The notes: a model not told the origin generated them from the letters alone. DNA of 64,000 bases from Terriglobia bacterium (GCA_020073525.1 JAIQFA010000019.1:1-64000), one strand, 5' to 3'. Positions 25,110 to 34,153 are shown, counted from the first letter of the stretch. Translations and numbers: made by a program.

Positions 25110-26024
25110 ATGGACTTCGACCAGCTCGAAATTTTCCTGGAAGTAGCGCGCCTCTCCAGCTTCTCCCGGGCAGCGGAGAAGCGTTTCCGCACCCAGCCCG
25201 CCATCTCCTCCCAGATTCGAGCGCTTGAAGAAGAAGTGGGCGCGCGCCTGCTTGACCGTTCCGGAGGCCGCGTCTCGCTCACCGCTTCCGGCAAACTGTT
25301 TTTCAAGTATGCCGAAGAGACGCTGGAGCGGCGAAAGACGATCCTTACCGAGATTGCCGAAACCGAACGCGTTCCCCGCGGCGAAATTGTCGTAGGCGCC
25401 AACGAAGGCACGTGCCTGCACATCCTGCCCGAAGTATTCGCGCAATTCAAACGTGACTATCCGAACGTCTCCGTGAGTATCAAGCGCTCGGACTATGCCA
25501 GGATTCTCGAATCCATCCTTGAGAACGTGGTGGATTTTGGCGTGGTTTCATTGCCCGTGACTGACAACCGGCTCGAGGCGCAGATGATTCATCGCGACGA
25601 ACTAGTGGTCATTACCGCGCCGAATCATCCGCTCGCAGCCAAGAAGAGCGTTACAGTGGCCGAGGTCTCAACTTATCCATTGGTAGTGCCGAAACTGGGG
25701 CACACCCGCGACGCGCTTGATGCGCTGTTCTATGACCATCACTTAAAGCCGAACCTGGCCATGGAGCTCGATTCGAGCGAACTGCTGAAGCGTTTTGTGG
25801 CAGCCGGTGTCGGCGTTGGATTTATCGCGCGCTCCAATATCGAGGAAGATATCCGGGCCAAGGCTCTGGTTGCGATCACGTTTGCCGATGCGCAAATCCG
25901 GCGCGATCTTGCGATTGTGTTCCGCAAAGACAAATCGCTCAGCCGGGCCGCCAAGGCCTTCATGGACATCGCGGTCCAGCAGAAGAATTTTTCCGTGGCC
26001 GGGGCTGGGAAGCGATCCAAATGA
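25110..26024 (+). CDS. LysR family transcriptional regulator
   Basis: A 304-residue regulator. The N-terminal winged helix-turn-helix is MDFDQLEIFLEVARLSSFSR with AAEKRFRTQPAISSQIRALE as recognition helix. A linker helix leads to the two-lobed effector domain (GEIVVGANEGTCLHILPEVF, DFGVVSLPV, GVGVGFIARSNI). The effector is unknown; CysB/CynR-like members respond to small metabolites. The stop overlaps the start of the POTRA protein gene by four bases (ATGA), so both are one transcript. LysR regulators are usually divergent from their target, which makes this coupling unusual. Confidence 0.93.
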   Translation: MDFDQLEIFLEVARLSSFSRAAEKRFRTQPAISSQIRALEEEVGARLLDRSGGRVSLTASGKLFFKYAEETLERRKTILTEIAETERVPRGEIVVGANEGTCLHILPEVFAQFKRDYPNVSVSIKRSDYARILESILENVVDFGVVSLPVTDNRLEAQMIHRDELVVITAPNHPLAAKKSVTVAEVSTYPLVVPKLGHTRDALDALFYDHHLKPNLAMELDSSELLKRFVAAGVGVGFIARSNIEEDIRAKALVAITFADAQIRRDLAIVFRKDKSLSRAAKAFMDIAVQQKNFSVAGAGKRSK

Positions 26025-27334
26025 AGCGAGGTACGCACTTCATCCTGATCTTGTCTCTTCTCGTTTCGGCTGCCGCGGCCCAGAAGCGGTCCGCCGGCTC
26101 CAAAGCGTCGCCACTGGACGCCGAAAAACTCATCGCACTGAAAGTCACGGGAACAACCCGCTACACCGACAAGGAAATTCTCGCCGCCAGCGGTCTGCTA
26201 CTGGGCCAAAAGGCCGCCGACGGCGATTTTAGAGAAGCGGCGCGGCGCCTGGGCGACTCCGGTATGTTCAGCGACGTGGCCTATTCGTTTTCCTCCTCCG
26301 GCGGCGGCACCAAGCTGGAATTGCAACTGACCGACGTCGAGCCGGACAAACTGATTCCCGCGAATTTCGAGAATTTTGCATGGTTTACGGATGCCGAGCT
26401 CTTCAGCGAACTCCAGCAGCGCGTGCCTCTTTTTAAGCGGGAGGTGCCGCTCGCAGGAACGCTTCCTGACAGTATTGAGGATGCGCTCCAGGCGATGCTC
26501 GACCAGAGACAGATTCCCGCGCGCGTCGACTATCTTCGTGAAAGTCCCCAGGAGGGCAGGAAGATTCTCGGCATCTCGTATTCGGTCGAGTCGCTGGAAA
26601 TTCGGATCCGCAACGTCGAATTTCCCGGCGCCACTCCGGACTTGCTGCCTGGGTTGCAGGCCGCATCTCGCAGACTTACCGGAGTGCTGTACGTCCGAAC
26701 GACTCTGGCCAAAGTAGCTGAGGTCGATTTCCTACCCGTCTGTTTCCAGCGCGGATATCTCAGAGCGTCTTTCGGAAAGGCTGACGCGCGAGTCGTGTCG
26801 CAAGCGAACGGCAAGGTTGACGTCGATGCAATCATACCGGTGAGCGCGGGCAAAGTGTATTCAACGTCCGGCATCGAGTGGAAGGGCAATGCTGCGATCG
26901 CCACCAGCGAAGTCGCGCCCCTGCTCCACCTGACTCCCGGCCAACCGGCCGACGCCGTGCGCCTGGTCCGCGACATCGACAGTGTGGCCAAGCTTTATCG
27001 CAGCCGCGGCTACATGGCGATTCAGATCAAACCCGACGTCCAGTTCGACGACGGCAAGAGTGGCGTCCATTACGACGTGAATGTCGTTGAAGGCGACGTC
27101 TACAAGATGGGAGAACTGGAGATCAACGGGCTCGACACCCAAGCGAAAGCCCGCATGCAGGAAGCTTGGACGTTGCGCGAGGGGCAGCCCTACAACGCCG
27201 ACTACCCAAAGAAGTTTCTGGACGACACCCGCCAACTGCTTCCCCGTGGCGTCCAATGGGCCGTCAGCGTACATGAGACGCCGGATGTGAAGGACAAGAT
27301 TGTGGACGTGGAAGTCCGTTTCAAGCAGCAGTAG
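26021..27334 (+). CDS. Exported POTRA-domain protein without beta-barrel
   Basis: A 437-residue protein with a signal peptide (THFILILSLLVSAAAA). Residues about 35-105 (LIALKVTGTTRYTDKEILAA ... GMFSDVAYSF) and about 285-365 (GIEWKGNAAIATSEVAPLLH ... YRSRGYMAIQIKPDVQFDD) have the beta-alpha-alpha-beta-beta pattern of POTRA domains of BamA/TamA. A third unit begins at MGELEINGLDTQAKARM. The gene ends at the last POTRA, with no Omp85 barrel. It may be a periplasmic adaptor or chaperone. Four-base overlap with LysR. Confidence 0.75.
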   Translation: MKRGTHFILILSLLVSAAAAQKRSAGSKASPLDAEKLIALKVTGTTRYTDKEILAASGLLLGQKAADGDFREAARRLGDSGMFSDVAYSFSSSGGGTKLELQLTDVEPDKLIPANFENFAWFTDAELFSELQQRVPLFKREVPLAGTLPDSIEDALQAMLDQRQIPARVDYLRESPQEGRKILGISYSVESLEIRIRNVEFPGATPDLLPGLQAASRRLTGVLYVRTTLAKVAEVDFLPVCFQRGYLRASFGKADARVVSQANGKVDVDAIIPVSAGKVYSTSGIEWKGNAAIATSEVAPLLHLTPGQPADAVRLVRDIDSVAKLYRSRGYMAIQIKPDVQFDDGKSGVHYDVNVVEGDVYKMGELEINGLDTQAKARMQEAWTLREGQPYNADYPKKFLDDTRQLLPRGVQWAVSVHETPDVKDKIVDVEVRFKQQ

Positions 27335-27468
27335 CGCAGGTTGGAGAAACCAAAATATTTTTGTAACCTGAAGGTTGCATGAGAATCTTTGTATTGACAC
27401 CATGGAAGTGACCTGGTGGAGTCCCGGCTTTTGAATCATCACCCCGTTTCACAGGAGAAGAAGACAGA

Positions 27469-27819
27469 ATGAAAGCGAATCGAATTGCGGCTGCGGTTCT
27501 AGGCGTACAGATGTTGGTCGGACTGGCGGTGGTTCCGGCGCTGGCTGCCGGGAAAAGCGAAACCTTGACTGGCGAAGTGAGCGACGCCATGTGTGGAGCA
27601 AAACATGAGATGCCCGGCAAGCCTGCGGATTGCACGCGCGCGTGCATGAAGCATGGATCGAAGTACGCCCTGGTGGTCGGAGACAAAGTCTATACGCTGG
27701 AGACTTCGGATAAAACCGCTCTCGATAAACTCAACGATCTGGCGGGTGCGAAGGCCAAGGTGACCGGGGAAGTCGACGGCACTACGGTGACGGTAAAGTC
27801 GGTGGCTGCAGGATCATAA
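27469..27819 (+). CDS. Small exported cysteine-containing protein (DUF5818-like)
   Basis: A 116-residue protein with a signal peptide (MKANRIAAAVLGVQMLVGLA...). The mature domain begins with LTGEVSDAMCGAKHEM and has CTRACMKHGSKYALVVGDKV, a pattern of three Cys followed by a small beta-barrel (TGEVDGTTVTVKSV), resembling an OB-like fold. Proteins of this pattern are frequent in Acidobacteriota; their role is unknown. The spaced Cys/His residues could bind a metal or form a disulfide. The gene is followed by a family E palindrome and a convergent peptidase gene. Confidence 0.7.
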   Translation: MKANRIAAAVLGVQMLVGLAVVPALAAGKSETLTGEVSDAMCGAKHEMPGKPADCTRACMKHGSKYALVVGDKVYTLETSDKTALDKLNDLAGAKAKVTGEVDGTTVTVKSVAAGS

Positions 27820-27823
27820 TACT

Positions 27824-27888
27824 ATCGGGCCATCGGATCATCGAAAAGCCAGTGAGAATTAGGTTTTTCGATCACCCGATGGCCCGAT
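27824..27888. repeat. Dispersed inverted repeat, family E (ATCGGGCCATCGG type), copy 1
   Basis: Arms 27824-27847 and 27864-27888 pair imperfectly around a short loop; a third partial copy (CGATGACCCGATC) follows to 27904. It lies between two convergent genes and probably acts as a two-way terminator. Second copy at 52475-52550. Confidence 0.85.
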
Positions 27889-27910
27889 CGTTCGATGACC
27901 CGATCTTCAG

Positions 27911-29146
27911 TTAGTTCTGGTCCGGCTTATCGTCGCGGCGCTTCAGCGTTGGGCGATCGTCGTCGCTCTTGTCCGAACCACTGGACGTCTTGTCGCTGGT
28001 TGAAGTGCGGCGCAGGCTGGGCTTGCTCCCATCTTTCTCGTCGATGACCTTGTGCCGGTTCTCGATGGTGGCCAGCCGCGATTTCACGTCGTCAAACTCC
28101 GACGTGGACACCACGTATTGCGCCTTTGCCGGAAGAATCGTCGCGATCTCCTGTTGCGACTTCTCGATGCGATCCGGCGTCTGGGGGTGGGAAGCGAAGG
28201 CCTTGGCCAGCGTGCCCGGCTTCTTCTTCTCTTTCGCCTGAATCTTCTCGAAGAAGCTGATGAAGGCCTGCGGATCGTATCCGGTCTTGTACATGTATTG
28301 CAGGCCGAGGTAGTCGGCTTCCGCTTCGAAATTGCGCTGGAACTTCATGAACGTGAGCGGTAAGGCCAGGCCACTGGCTTCGTAAATTCCGTAGCCGAGG
28401 CCGCCACCCATGAAGATCAGAGGCAGGGTGCCGATCTGCGCCCAATTGGCTCGCGTCATCTGACGCATCCCGTGGCGGGCGGCAACGTGGGCAATTTCAT
28501 GCGCCATGACGCCGGCCAGTTCGGCCTCTTCGTCGGCCGCCAGGATCAAGCCGGAGTTCACATAAAAGAATCCGCCGGGCAGCGCGAACGCATTCACTTC
28601 GTCGGAATCAATGACCTTGATGGTGAAAGGAACCTGCGCGTCCGAGTTGCGGACCAGATTCTGGCCGATGCGGTTGACATATTCATTCACCACCGGGTCC
28701 TGCACCAGCTTTACGCTTTGCTCGACCTGCATGGCGTATTGCTTGCCCATGCGGATTTCGGTTTCGAGCGAGTACCAGTCGCCCATGCCGCGCCCGCCGA
28801 CTTTACGGTTGCCGATGGCATCCACGTCGTGCCGACTGCCATCGTGCTTGACCTTGCTGTCGTCGGGTTCCTGGACGGGAGGCGGCGCGCTAGGAGCCGA
28901 GGTGCCGTCGGCGCTGGTAGAAGAGTCCGCAGGCGGAGTCGTGCCAGGGGTGGCCGTGGGATCCTGTGTCGGAACCGGGGCTGACGGCTGCGTGCTCGGC
29001 GTCTGCGCCGTCTGATCTTTGGAAGTTTGGGAGGCCTGCGGCTGTGCGCTGGGAGTCTGGGAACTTTGGTCTTGGCTTTGCGCCAGCGCGGGTAGTGCCA
29101 TCAGCACCAATAAACTCAGGGAAATCAGCAATTTACGGTACGGCAT
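27911..29146 (-). CDS. M48 family metallopeptidase (Ste24/BepA-like)
   Basis: A 411-residue exported protease. A signal peptide (KLLISLSLLVLMALPALAQ) precedes a Gln/Ser/Thr/Pro-rich spacer to about residue 100. The zinc motif HEIAH is at residues 216-220, and the third ligand Glu lies in FEAEADYLGLQ. No TPR domain is seen, unlike BepA; the tail is charged and disordered. M48 peptidases in the periplasm degrade misfolded outer-membrane proteins. It is convergent with the preceding small gene and divergent from the aminotransferase. Confidence 0.92.
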   Translation of the reverse strand: MPYRKLLISLSLLVLMALPALAQSQDQSSQTPSAQPQASQTSKDQTAQTPSTQPSAPVPTQDPTATPGTTPPADSSTSADGTSAPSAPPPVQEPDDSKVKHDGSRHDVDAIGNRKVGGRGMGDWYSLETEIRMGKQYAMQVEQSVKLVQDPVVNEYVNRIGQNLVRNSDAQVPFTIKVIDSDEVNAFALPGGFFYVNSGLILAADEEAELAGVMAHEIAHVAARHGMRQMTRANWAQIGTLPLIFMGGGLGYGIYEASGLALPLTFMKFQRNFEAEADYLGLQYMYKTGYDPQAFISFFEKIQAKEKKKPGTLAKAFASHPQTPDRIEKSQQEIATILPAKAQYVVSTSEFDDVKSRLATIENRHKVIDEKDGSKPSLRRTSTSDKTSSGSDKSDDDRPTLKRRDDKPDQN

Positions 29147-29520
29147 TTGAACACCCCGTGGAAACCCGGTCGGTTGCCCTCATTATACCCCCGATGGCAA
29201 GCCCGCTTGGGCAGAGTTTCCCACCTAGTTGGACGCTATGTCGAGGCGGAAAGTTACCCGTTATTTGAAGGAACATGACGACCGAGGTGCCTTTCTCAGC
29301 CGCCAGTGCCTTGCGGCCCCGTGGTGCGAGGATGGTTCGCATCAGCGCGTGGTTCAGGTTCGTATCAGGGCATGCCTTCAGGTGTTCAGGCATGCCGAAA
29401 AATGCCGCGCTGTAAAGCGCCTTCAGGCGCTGCGAACTCGGAGAGCGCTTTCCGTTTCCCTAGTCGCCGGTGTACCATGTCGCGACTTTCGGAAAGCGAT
29501 TTCAAAAAGGGGAACCGTGC
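29147..29520. other. Divergent promoter region with hairpins
   Basis: 374 bases between two divergent genes, so promoters for both must lie here. Seen: a direct repeat of CAGG(G)CATGCC (29368-29378 and 29387-29396) and a perfect hairpin AGCGCC (29416-29421) TTCA GGCGCT (29426-29431). Open frames crossing the region have no protein-like features. Confidence 0.45.
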
Positions 29521-30822
29521 ATGCTGAACCGTCGCAGCTTTCTGTCATCGTCTTTCGCTTCCTCCCTCGCCGTGGGCGCGGGCCTGGCCTGGCGCGGCAA
29601 TCTCTGGGCCCAACTGGAGTCGCTGCCGTCAAAGCTGCCCGAGCGCTCCCTGTTCGACCAGAACGAAGACGCCTACTGGCGCGAATTGCGCAAGCAGTAC
29701 CTGATTCCGGCGGACGAAATCTACCTGAATAACGGCACCGTGGGATCGAGCCCCGCGCCTGTGCTCCGCGCCATATTTGAAGGCTATGAGGCGTGCGAGA
29801 AGCTGAACGAGGCTGATCCCGAGGACTATCCAATCTGGGGATACGCCTCGTGGAACCAGTTTCGCGATCCGCTGGCGGCGTTTGTTGGCTGCAACCGTGA
29901 CGAGATCGCGCTGCTCAGAAATGCCACCGAGGCCAACAGCTACATTGCGAACGGCGTCGACCTGAAGCCTGGCGACGAAGTGCTGATGACCGATCAGGAG
30001 CATCCCGGAGGCGAGCACCCGTGGAATTTGCGGGCGAAGCGCTACGGAATCGTGTTGAAGAAGATCACGCTGCCGAGGCCAGTAGAAAATCCTGCGCAGG
30101 TGCTGAATCTGTTCAGCAACGCCATTACTCCGCGCACCCGAGTTTTGTTCTTCAGCCACATCAGCACTTTTTCCGGAGTGGTCTTGCCCGCCAAAGAACT
30201 GTGCGCGCTGGCCCGCAGCAAAGGGATTATTTCCGCCGTCGATGGCGCGCACGTTCCGGGAATGATGCGGCTGAACCTGCACGAACTCGGCTGTGACATG
30301 TATTCGTCGAGCCCGCACAAGTGGCTGCAGGCGCCCAAGGGCTCGGGATTTCTTTACGTGCGCGACGAAATGATTGACCGCCTGTGGAACACGATTGCCA
30401 CCGAAGGCTGGGATGACGTAAAGATTCGCGCCGAACGCTTCCAGCGCATCGGCAGTTCGAACGTCCCGGCGCTGTGGGGGTTGCGCGCCTCGATTCAGTT
30501 GGCCAACGACATAGGAATGGACCGGATCGAACGCCGCCACCGCCAGCTCTGCGACTACATTCTGGCGGCCATGATCAAACGCGGCGCAGTGTCGTGGACT
30601 TCTCCGGATGCCTCGCTGCGCTGCGCAATTGCTACGGTGAACGTTCCGCCGCTTGCCAGGATGGATCTCGAACACTGGATGTGGAAGCAAAAGAAAATTC
30701 GAATCCGCGGAGCCGAACCTCACAAGCTGCGCCTGTCCACACCGTACTACCTGTCGAGGCAGGATATTGACCGGTTTCTGGATGCGTTCGACGAGTATCG
30801 GAGGATGAAAGGCCTTGCCTGA
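29521..30822 (+). CDS. Class V aminotransferase-like protein with Tat signal
   Basis: A 433-residue PLP-dependent enzyme of the aminotransferase class V / isopenicillin N epimerase-like group. The N-terminus MLNRRSFLSSSFASSLAVGA carries an RRSFL twin-arginine signal, so the protein is exported folded with its cofactor. PLP contacts: D241 and H244 in SAVDGAHVPG and the Schiff-base lysine K267 in SSSPHKWLQAP. The substrate is unknown (cysteine desulfurase- or epimerase-like chemistry possible). Start ATG 29521 follows AAGGGGAA. Confidence 0.88.
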   Translation: MLNRRSFLSSSFASSLAVGAGLAWRGNLWAQLESLPSKLPERSLFDQNEDAYWRELRKQYLIPADEIYLNNGTVGSSPAPVLRAIFEGYEACEKLNEADPEDYPIWGYASWNQFRDPLAAFVGCNRDEIALLRNATEANSYIANGVDLKPGDEVLMTDQEHPGGEHPWNLRAKRYGIVLKKITLPRPVENPAQVLNLFSNAITPRTRVLFFSHISTFSGVVLPAKELCALARSKGIISAVDGAHVPGMMRLNLHELGCDMYSSSPHKWLQAPKGSGFLYVRDEMIDRLWNTIATEGWDDVKIRAERFQRIGSSNVPALWGLRASIQLANDIGMDRIERRHRQLCDYILAAMIKRGAVSWTSPDASLRCAIATVNVPPLARMDLEHWMWKQKKIRIRGAEPHKLRLSTPYYLSRQDIDRFLDAFDEYRRMKGLA

Positions 30823-31037
30823 GAAAGCGCACAGGCTCCAACACGGTTTCGAGAAGGACACGGCTTCAACTGTGCCGTCAGAGCCCACACAACAGGCTGG
30901 CCTGAGGCAGTGAGCCAGCAGTCTAATGTTCCTTTGACATCATCGACACCTAATTATGCAGAGCATAGAATTCTGGAATTGAACCGAGCATGGTAGTGGA
31001 AAAACGTGTCGCTCGGCGGTCGGAAGCGAGAGACCTC

Positions 31038-32213
31038 ATGATTAGCAGAATACGAATACGTAATTTCAAGTCGTTCGAAGATGTGGACGTAACCTTGGGT
31101 CTGACAAACGTACTGGTCGGGCCGAATATGTCCGGAAAGAGTAACTTCATTGACGCGTTTCGGTTTCTCGTGGATTTGGTTGTCCCTTCTCCAAATGTGC
31201 AGGGGATCAGCAATGCGGTAATGAAGCGAAACGGATTTCGAGAGGTAGTCTGGAAAGGCGGTAGCTCTGGTCTGATTTCCTTTAACTTGGAGGGTATTTC
31301 GGCGGAGACGACAGAGGCTCCCGTCAAATGGACCTACAACTTAGAGATTCTTGGTGAAATGCGTTATGGCAGCGCGAACGTGCAACGAGAGGAATTAACA
31401 CTAGATACCCCGACGGGTCAGCTGCCTCTCATCAGCACCAAGGACGGACGGCGAGTACTCCACAGGACAAAAAGCCTCGGAACGACCGAGATTAACGACT
31501 CCGGCAGATTGGCTCTTGAGTACGAAATTCCGGACTGGGAAGGGAACTTCATTCGTGCCTCCATTGCTGCATGGCGCTTCTATCGGCTCATTCCGACCTC
31601 GATGCGGCAAGCAAACCCGTCCGCTGCCGCGCCGTTTCTGACCGAATACGGAGACAATCTGTCGTCTTGGTTACTCCTATTGCAGACTCGGTACAGCGAC
31701 CAGTTCAATCGAATCGTGACTGCGTGCCGGGAAGTCTTCCCGGATTTGGAAGACGTCTTATCGTGGCCTACACAGCAGTCCACTGTTTATCTTGCCTCTC
31801 GCGAAAGACACCTCAGTTCACCCACGACGGTGTGGCAAATGTCGGATGGTGAACTGGCGTTCATAGCTTTGCTGTCTCTCATCTTTGCTCCCAAAGATCT
31901 GGGTGCACCTCTGTACTGCATAGAGGAGCCCGAGAACTACCTGCACCCTAGGTTGCTAACCGTCTTGACGGAGTTGCTCAAACAAGTGCAAGGGGAACTG
32001 GGCGCGGAGAACTCAGCCCAATTACTTATTTCGACACATTCGCCGATGCTGATCGACAGATTTTCTATCGACAACCTGATCCTTTTCCGACGCGAACGGG
32101 GTGCAACCAAATGTGTTCGGCCTCGCGACAATGAGAGTTTTAAAGCTCTGGTTGACTCTGGGGAAATTGGACTTGGTGAGCTTTATTATTCGGGAGCGCT
32201 AGCTCGTGCCTAG
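31038..32213 (+). CDS. AAA15/OLD-like ABC-type ATPase
   Basis: A 391-residue SMC/ABC-type ATPase. It starts with the RecF/OLD-like MISRIRIRNFKSFEDVDV. Walker A is GPNMSGKS (28-35), the signature QMSDGE (267-272), Walker B LYCIEEPEN (292-300), and the His switch STHSP (332-336). An insert (about residues 60-260) replaces the coiled coil of SMC proteins. No nuclease domain is fused. It overlaps by eight bases a DUF4276-like gene that may provide the missing activity. Codon use is less GC-rich than in neighbours, fitting recent transfer. Related two-gene modules are often anti-phage or anti-plasmid systems, but no function is shown for this one. ATG 31038 is chosen because MISRIRIRNF is the canonical start. 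Confidence 0.85.
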   Translation: MISRIRIRNFKSFEDVDVTLGLTNVLVGPNMSGKSNFIDAFRFLVDLVVPSPNVQGISNAVMKRNGFREVVWKGGSSGLISFNLEGISAETTEAPVKWTYNLEILGEMRYGSANVQREELTLDTPTGQLPLISTKDGRRVLHRTKSLGTTEINDSGRLALEYEIPDWEGNFIRASIAAWRFYRLIPTSMRQANPSAAAPFLTEYGDNLSSWLLLLQTRYSDQFNRIVTACREVFPDLEDVLSWPTQQSTVYLASRERHLSSPTTVWQMSDGELAFIALLSLIFAPKDLGAPLYCIEEPENYLHPRLLTVLTELLKQVQGELGAENSAQLLISTHSPMLIDRFSIDNLILFRRERGATKCVRPRDNESFKALVDSGEIGLGELYYSGALARA

Positions 32214-32766
32214 CTATGGTTTGATCGTGGAGGGTCTCTACGACCCACCCGTTTACGAACGCCTCATCCTTCGGCTAGATTCTCCAGATGCACGTTTCTT
32301 TTCGCTCGAGTGCGGCGGCGTCTCCAACCTCATGAAGAACTTTCCTGGTTTGCTGAAAGCTCTTGAGACAATTGACAGTGGCGCGCCTGTGGACAAGGCA
32401 TTGGTCATAAGAGATTCTGGCAATCGACCTCGCACTGAAATCGAGAAGGAAATGCGCTCCCGAATAGAGGGACGCAGGTATCGCTTCCCACAAGGCGTTG
32501 AACTATGCGCCGTTAGGCAGGAGACCGAAACTTGGTTGCTCGCCGACGAGCGGGCGATTTCAAGTGTCGCGGAGGGACGCACTGTGGGCGTGGTGAACGG
32601 CGATCTAGAAGACATTTTAGACGCGAAGGGGAGGCTTAGGGCAATTTTATCGAGGTCGAAATTGGATTACCTGCCCCAAGTGCTTGGCTCAATCGCTGAT
32701 TGCTCGGATCTAGCGATGATGCGTTATCGACTCCCCTCATTCCGATCATTTGAAGCAAAAGTCTGA
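32206..32766 (+). CDS. DUF4276-like protein, partner of the AAA15 ATPase
   Basis: A 186-residue protein from GTG 32206. It begins YGLIVEGLYDPPVYERLI, with the Glu-Gly and Asp typical of TOPRIM-like starts (E9, D13). VIRDSGNRP (D70) occupies the second acidic position, and the family-type motif ETETWLLADE follows at about residues 107-115. The eight-base overlap with the ATPase gene shows tight coupling. OLD-type nucleases combine an ATPase with TOPRIM in one chain; here the two parts may be split. The TOPRIM likeness is my inference from the acidic pattern. Confidence 0.75.
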   Translation: MPSYGLIVEGLYDPPVYERLILRLDSPDARFFSLECGGVSNLMKNFPGLLKALETIDSGAPVDKALVIRDSGNRPRTEIEKEMRSRIEGRRYRFPQGVELCAVRQETETWLLADERAISSVAEGRTVGVVNGDLEDILDAKGRLRAILSRSKLDYLPQVLGSIADCSDLAMMRYRLPSFRSFEAKV

Positions 32767-33048
32767 GTTGAAAGCCTTTCTGCGTCCACCGGCGGCTGGC
32801 TCGTCCAAGCTTCACCTGGGCGGGGTCTTTGACTTCTGCAATTCATCACTAAACATCGGTGCGCCGCATCACAGACTCCCAACCACGGCCCGCGAGATAA
32901 TGTTTTCCTGATTGGGGCAGTGAAGAGTGCCCGTCTCCCAAGACGGCCCTCGAAACTGCCCCAAAACCATTTTCAGCGCTCTTTGACAACCTAAGTCCTT
33001 ATTCCGGAATACTTTGGTATAAGTCCTTTTAAATCAAAGACCGGAGAG
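32767..33048. other. Gap between DUF4276-like gene and the IS
   Basis: No gene is supported. It contains the nested stem-loop (32912-32964), a short palindrome ATTCCGGAAT (33001-33010) and ends with the left copy of the 8-bp target duplication CCGGAGAG at 33041-33048. Confidence 0.5.
32912..32964. repeat. Nested perfect stem-loop element
   Basis: Outer arms TTGGGGCAGT (32912-32921) and ACTGCCCCAA (32955-32964) are perfectly complementary. Nested within is CCGTCT (32931-32936) CCCA AGACGG (32941-32946), also perfect. It lies between the DUF4276-like gene and the left end of the IS. It could be a terminator, a small RNA or the stump of another element; no T-run follows. Confidence 0.65.
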
Positions 33049-33073
33049 GGTAAGTATCCCTTGACAGTAGGTA
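33049..33073 (+). repeat. IS1595-family left terminal inverted repeat
   Basis: 25 bases, matching the complement of 35524-35548 except at one position (G versus T at base 7). The TTGACA hexamer inside it could serve as a -35 element for the transposase gene 35 bases downstream. Confidence 0.92.
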
Positions 33074-33107
33074 AGACTTCTGCTACCCTCATTGTAGGTA
33101 AAGAGCC

Positions 33108-34070
33108 ATGAACAACAACAACCGCAAGCCGAACATGCTCCCCTACACACTGAAGGCCTTTCAAAAGCAGTTCCCGGATGACGCGACCTGTCTTGAGTGG
33201 CTTCGCAATTACCTGTATCCGGACGGCATCTACTGCAACGCTTGCGAAGCGGTCACGAAGCATCACCGCGTAGTGAGCCGCCCGTCCTACTCCTGCGACC
33301 ACTGTGGCCACCACGTTCACCCGACTGCGGGCACGATCTTCCACAAGTCGCCCACGCCGCTTACCACTTGGTTTTATGCGATCTACCTGATGGCGCAGAC
33401 GCGATGCGGCATTTCTGCAAAGCAAATTCAGCGGGAAACGGGCGTAACGTACAAGACGGCGTGGCGCATGTTCAAGCAGATTCGTACGATGCTGGACGAT
33501 GAAAAGTCCCCGCCGCTCGGTGGCAAGTCCGGCCCCGGTGTCGAGATGGACGAGATGTACTACGGCGGTCGGCGCAAGGGCTCTGTTGGCCGTCCGATGG
33601 CTGGCGACTCTAAAGAGAAGAAAGTGACAGTCGTTGGCATGGTCGAGCGTAAGGGACGCGTTAGAGCCGTGATCGCTGACGATGTTAAGGGCTCGACGTT
33701 GCTCGGAATCGTGAAGGAACACGTTCTGCCCAAGAGCACCGTATTCACCGACGACTTTTGCTCTTACTATCTGATGGATCGGCATATCAACGAGTACAAC
33801 CACCGCCGGATTAATCACAGCCAGAAAATCTACGTCATGGGCGAAGTGCATACGAATACCATCGAAGGGTTCTGGTCGCTTATCAAAACCGGGATTCGTG
33901 GCGTCTATCATTCCGTTGGCCGTCACTATCTGCAAACCTACCTGAACGAGTACAGCTTTAGGTACAATCGTCGGTTCGACGTGCAACCGATGTTTCTCAG
34001 TTTTTTGCAACAGGTTGAGAAGCGGGATGCTGTTGTGCGTCAGCTACCTGCTCCGGTTGAACCGTTCTGA
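33108..34070 (+). CDS. IS1595-family (ISXO2-like) transposase
   Basis: A 320-residue DDE transposase. The N-terminal zinc ribbon has C43, C46, C63 and C66 (YCNACE, SCDHCGHH). A helix-turn-helix-like stretch follows (GISAKQIQRETGVTYKTAWR). The catalytic core has D148 (EMDEMYYGG), D215/D216 (VFTDDFCSY) and E253 (NTIEGFWSLIK), the DDE pattern of ISXO2-like enzymes. The frame is intact and full length, so the element may still be active. Start ATG 33108 lies after AAAGAG. Confidence 0.95.
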   Translation: MNNNNRKPNMLPYTLKAFQKQFPDDATCLEWLRNYLYPDGIYCNACEAVTKHHRVVSRPSYSCDHCGHHVHPTAGTIFHKSPTPLTTWFYAIYLMAQTRCGISAKQIQRETGVTYKTAWRMFKQIRTMLDDEKSPPLGGKSGPGVEMDEMYYGGRRKGSVGRPMAGDSKEKKVTVVGMVERKGRVRAVIADDVKGSTLLGIVKEHVLPKSTVFTDDFCSYYLMDRHINEYNHRRINHSQKIYVMGEVHTNTIEGFWSLIKTGIRGVYHSVGRHYLQTYLNEYSFRYNRRFDVQPMFLSFLQQVEKRDAVVRQLPAPVEPF

Positions 34071-34153
34071 ATGGAAGATGGGATTCCCATCCCAATAATC
34101 TCGCGAGGTGCACCGCCGCACTGTCTCCATAGTCTGCGGCGACAACTGACAAT

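Noticed and set aside
29229..29732. 167-codon frame overlapping the aminotransferase start
   Set aside because: It is out of frame with the Tat-signal enzyme and Arg-rich, typical of a shadow frame in GC-rich DNA.
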